Origin: Phytobacter massiliensis JC163
Lineage (GTDB): Bacteria > Pseudomonadota > Gammaproteobacteria > Enterobacterales > Enterobacteriaceae
DNA: 64,000 bases
Assembly: GCF_000321045.1 (NCBI RefSeq)
Contig: NZ_HE578949.1
Coordinates: forward strand, 283,993-347,992
Direction of reading: 5' to 3'
Both the position numbers and the translations under genes were made by a program. Below are positions 61,343-64,000 of this stretch, in pieces (position 1 is the stretch's first letter; each line of letters begins with the position of its first letter). A model generated the notes under the pieces. That model did no database searches and had not been told where the DNA came from. It saw nothing but the letters and a program-made list of their open reading frames with translations.

Positions 61343-61922
61343 GGTTAACTAATGGAGCCAGACGGGTCGCCATCCAGTCGGCGATAAAAGGCTGCGCGTC
61401 GCGGTTAGGGTGGATGCCATCATCCTGCATCCACTGCGGTTTCAGATAGACTTCTTCCATAAAGAACGGCAGCAGAGGCGCATTAAACTCTTTAGCGAGC
61501 TTCGGATAGATAGCGCTGAACGTCTCAGTATAGCGGCGGCCGTAGTTAGGGGGCAGACGAATCTGCATCAGCAACGGCTCTGCGCCAGCCTCTTTTACCG
61601 CCTGCAATATCGTGCGCAGCGTCTGTTCGGTTTGTTGCGGGGCAAAACCGCGCAGGCCGTCATTGCCGCCCAGTTCCACCAGCACCCAGCGCGGCTGATG
61701 CGTTTTCAGCAGCGCCGGAAGGCGCGCCAGCCCCTGCTGGGAGGTATCGCCGCTGATGCTGGCGTTAATGACGGACGGCTTTTGCTGCCACTTATCATTC
61801 AACAGCGCGGGCCAGGCGGCGGTGGCGGCCATACGATAGCCCGCGCTCAGGCTGTCACCCAGCACTAACAACGTGTCAGCGGCGGCGCGCACGCTAAACA
61901 GAAGCAGAAACAGGAAGGGCAA

Positions 61923-62606
<684 letters not shown>

Positions 62607-62610
<4 letters not shown>

Positions 62611-64000
62611 TTGCCCGCTGGTTCTGGCGCGAGTGGCGCTCGCCCTCGCTGCTGATTGTCTGGCTGGCGCTGAGCCTGGCGGTGGCCTGCGTGCTGGCGC
62701 TCGGTAATATCAGCGACCGCATGGAAAAGGGGCTAAGCCAGCAGAGCCGTGAGTTTATGGCGGGGGATCGCACCCTGCGCAGTTCCCGCGCCATTCCCCA
62801 GGCGTGGCTGGATGAGGCGCGTAATCGGGGGCTTAGCGTCAATGAGCAGCTCTCTTTTTCAACCATGACCTTTTCCGGCGATACGCCGCAGCTGGCCAGC
62901 GTTAAAGCGGTGGATGACACCTACCCCCTTTATGGCGAACTGCAAACCCGCCCGCCAGGCTTAAAGCCGCAGGCGGGCAGCGTACTGCTCGCCCCGCGCC
63001 TGATGGCGCTGCTGAATCTGAAAACCGGTGACATGATTGACGTGGGCGACGCCACGCTGCGTATCGCCGGGGAGGTGGTACAGGAGCCGGATGCCGGTTT
63101 CAACCCGTTCCAGATGGCCCCGCGCCTGTTGATGAACACCGCCGACGTGGCGAAAACCGGTGCGGTGCAGCCGGGCAGCCGGGTAAGCTGGCGGGTGAAA
63201 TTCGCCGGTCAGCCCGCGCCGCTGGCGGCCTACGAAAAATGGCTACTGCCGCAGCTTAAGCCAGAACACCGCTGGACCAGCCTGGAGCAGGATGAAGGGG
63301 CGCTGGGCAAATCCCTGCAGCGTTCGCAGCAGTTTCTGTTGCTTTCCGCGCTGTTAACGCTGCTGCTGTCGGTGGCGGCGGTTGCGGTGGCGATGGGGCA
63401 CTACTGCCGCAGCCGCTACGATCTGGTGGCCATCCTGAAAACGCTGGGAGCGGGCAGGGCGCAGCTGCGTAACCTGATCGTCGGCCAGTGGCTGATGGTA
63501 CTGGCGCTGGCGACGGTGACGGGCGGGGCGATTGGCCTGCTTTTTGAAAATGTGCTGCTCGTCCTGCTTAAGCCGGTGCTGCCGGTGGCGTTACCCGCCG
63601 CTAGCGGCTGGCCGTGGCTGTGGTCTGTCGGGGCGATGCTGGTTATCTCCCTGCTGGTGGGGCTGCGGCCTTATCGTTTGCTGCTGGCGACACAGCCGCT
63701 GCGCGTGCTGCGCCGCGATGCGGTAGCCAATGTCTGGCCGCTCAGGTTTTATATTCCTGTTGTCTGCGCTGTTGCCGTGCTGCTGCTCGCCTGGCTGATG
63801 GGGGCCAGCATGCTGCTCTGGTCGGTGCTGGCGGGCGCGGTGGTGCTGGCGCTGCTGTGCGGCGTGGTGGGCTGGCTGCTGCTGCGGGTGCTGAAAACCC
63901 TCACCGTAAAAACGCTGGCGCTGCGCCTGGCGGTGAACCGTCTGCTGCGCCAGCCGTGGTCGACGCTGAGCCAGCTTTCCGCCTTTTCGCTGTCGTTTAT
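62607..64000 (+). CDS. ybbP: FtsX-like ABC permease YbbP (runs out of the window)
   Basis: The first 464 or so residues of a protein near 800 residues long are seen. It begins MIARWFWREWRSPSLLIVWL with a first membrane helix, then a large periplasmic part (RLMALLNLKTGDMIDVGDAT), then FtsX-type helices (FLLLSALLTLLLSVAAVAVA and further). It is the permease partner of YbbA. The frame is open to the last base of the window. Confidence 0.93.

Overview
The window is a chromosomal segment of an Enterobacteriaceae close to Enterobacter, Leclercia or Lelliottia. Many products (AcrB, DnaX, RecR, HtpG, Adk, Gsk, MscK, CopA, TesA) read almost residue for residue like the Escherichia coli proteins, and gene order from ylaC to ybbP follows the E. 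coli K-12 arc acrAB-mscK-apt-dnaX-recR-htpG-adk-hemH-gsk-ushA-copA-qmcA-tesA-ybbAP. The order has local differences: no maa, aes, ybaQ, ybaST or ybbLM, and foreign or lineage-specific blocks on the left. All calls come from reading the sequence; no searches could be run.

Region 1 (about 1-9.8 kb) is A/T-richer and looks like part of a mobile island. It begins inside a tyrosine-recombinase integrase and carries a frameshifted unknown gene, two divergent small exported proteins around a 12-bp inverted repeat, a convergent pair of an sce7726-like PD-(D/E)XK protein and a beta-family protein, a serine recombinase behind a cluster of GATAC/GTATC motifs, a three-gene operon led by a winged-helix protein, and an 840-base gene-less but structured stretch with its own strong promoter ahead of an unknown 240-residue protein.

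Region 2 (9.8-20 kb) has a ribbon-helix-helix gene with a coupled partner, lacI-lacZ without lacY or lacA, an EAL-domain (CSS-motif) phosphodiesterase, and a sugar-acid/PTS module made of a GntR-type regulator, an RspA/ManD-like dehydratase and an EIIBC permease lacking its own EIIA.

Region 3 (20-26.7 kb) holds an oxygenase plus MetNIQ-like ABC importer operon. It is preceded by a small upstream reading frame starting Met-Met-Met-Arg-Cys-Cys-Cys-Cys, a possible sulfur-responsive leader peptide. Next come the Zur-type site and zinc-free ribosomal protein genes rpmE2-rpmJ2, an acetyltransferase, ylaC, and hha-tomB.

Region 4 (26.7-64 kb) is core genome: the AcrAB efflux pump and its repressor, MscK, rsmS, priC, ybaN, apt, the dnaX-ybaB-recR replication and repair operon (with the programmed dnaX frameshift), heat-shock htpG with a clear sigma-32 promoter, adk, hemH, gsk, ybaL, fsr, ushA, ybaK, ybaP, the copper module copA/cueR (with the CopA(Z) frameshift signal), a DUF3142 plus helical-repeat pair, ybbJ-qmcA, cnoX, ybbO, tesA, ybbA and the start of ybbP.

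Six reading frames are each broken by a single base (unknown gene near 910, ybaL, ushA, cueR, the helical-repeat gene at 56.5 kb, ybbA). Five of the six lie in short homopolymers, which points to assembly or read errors more than to biological decay.
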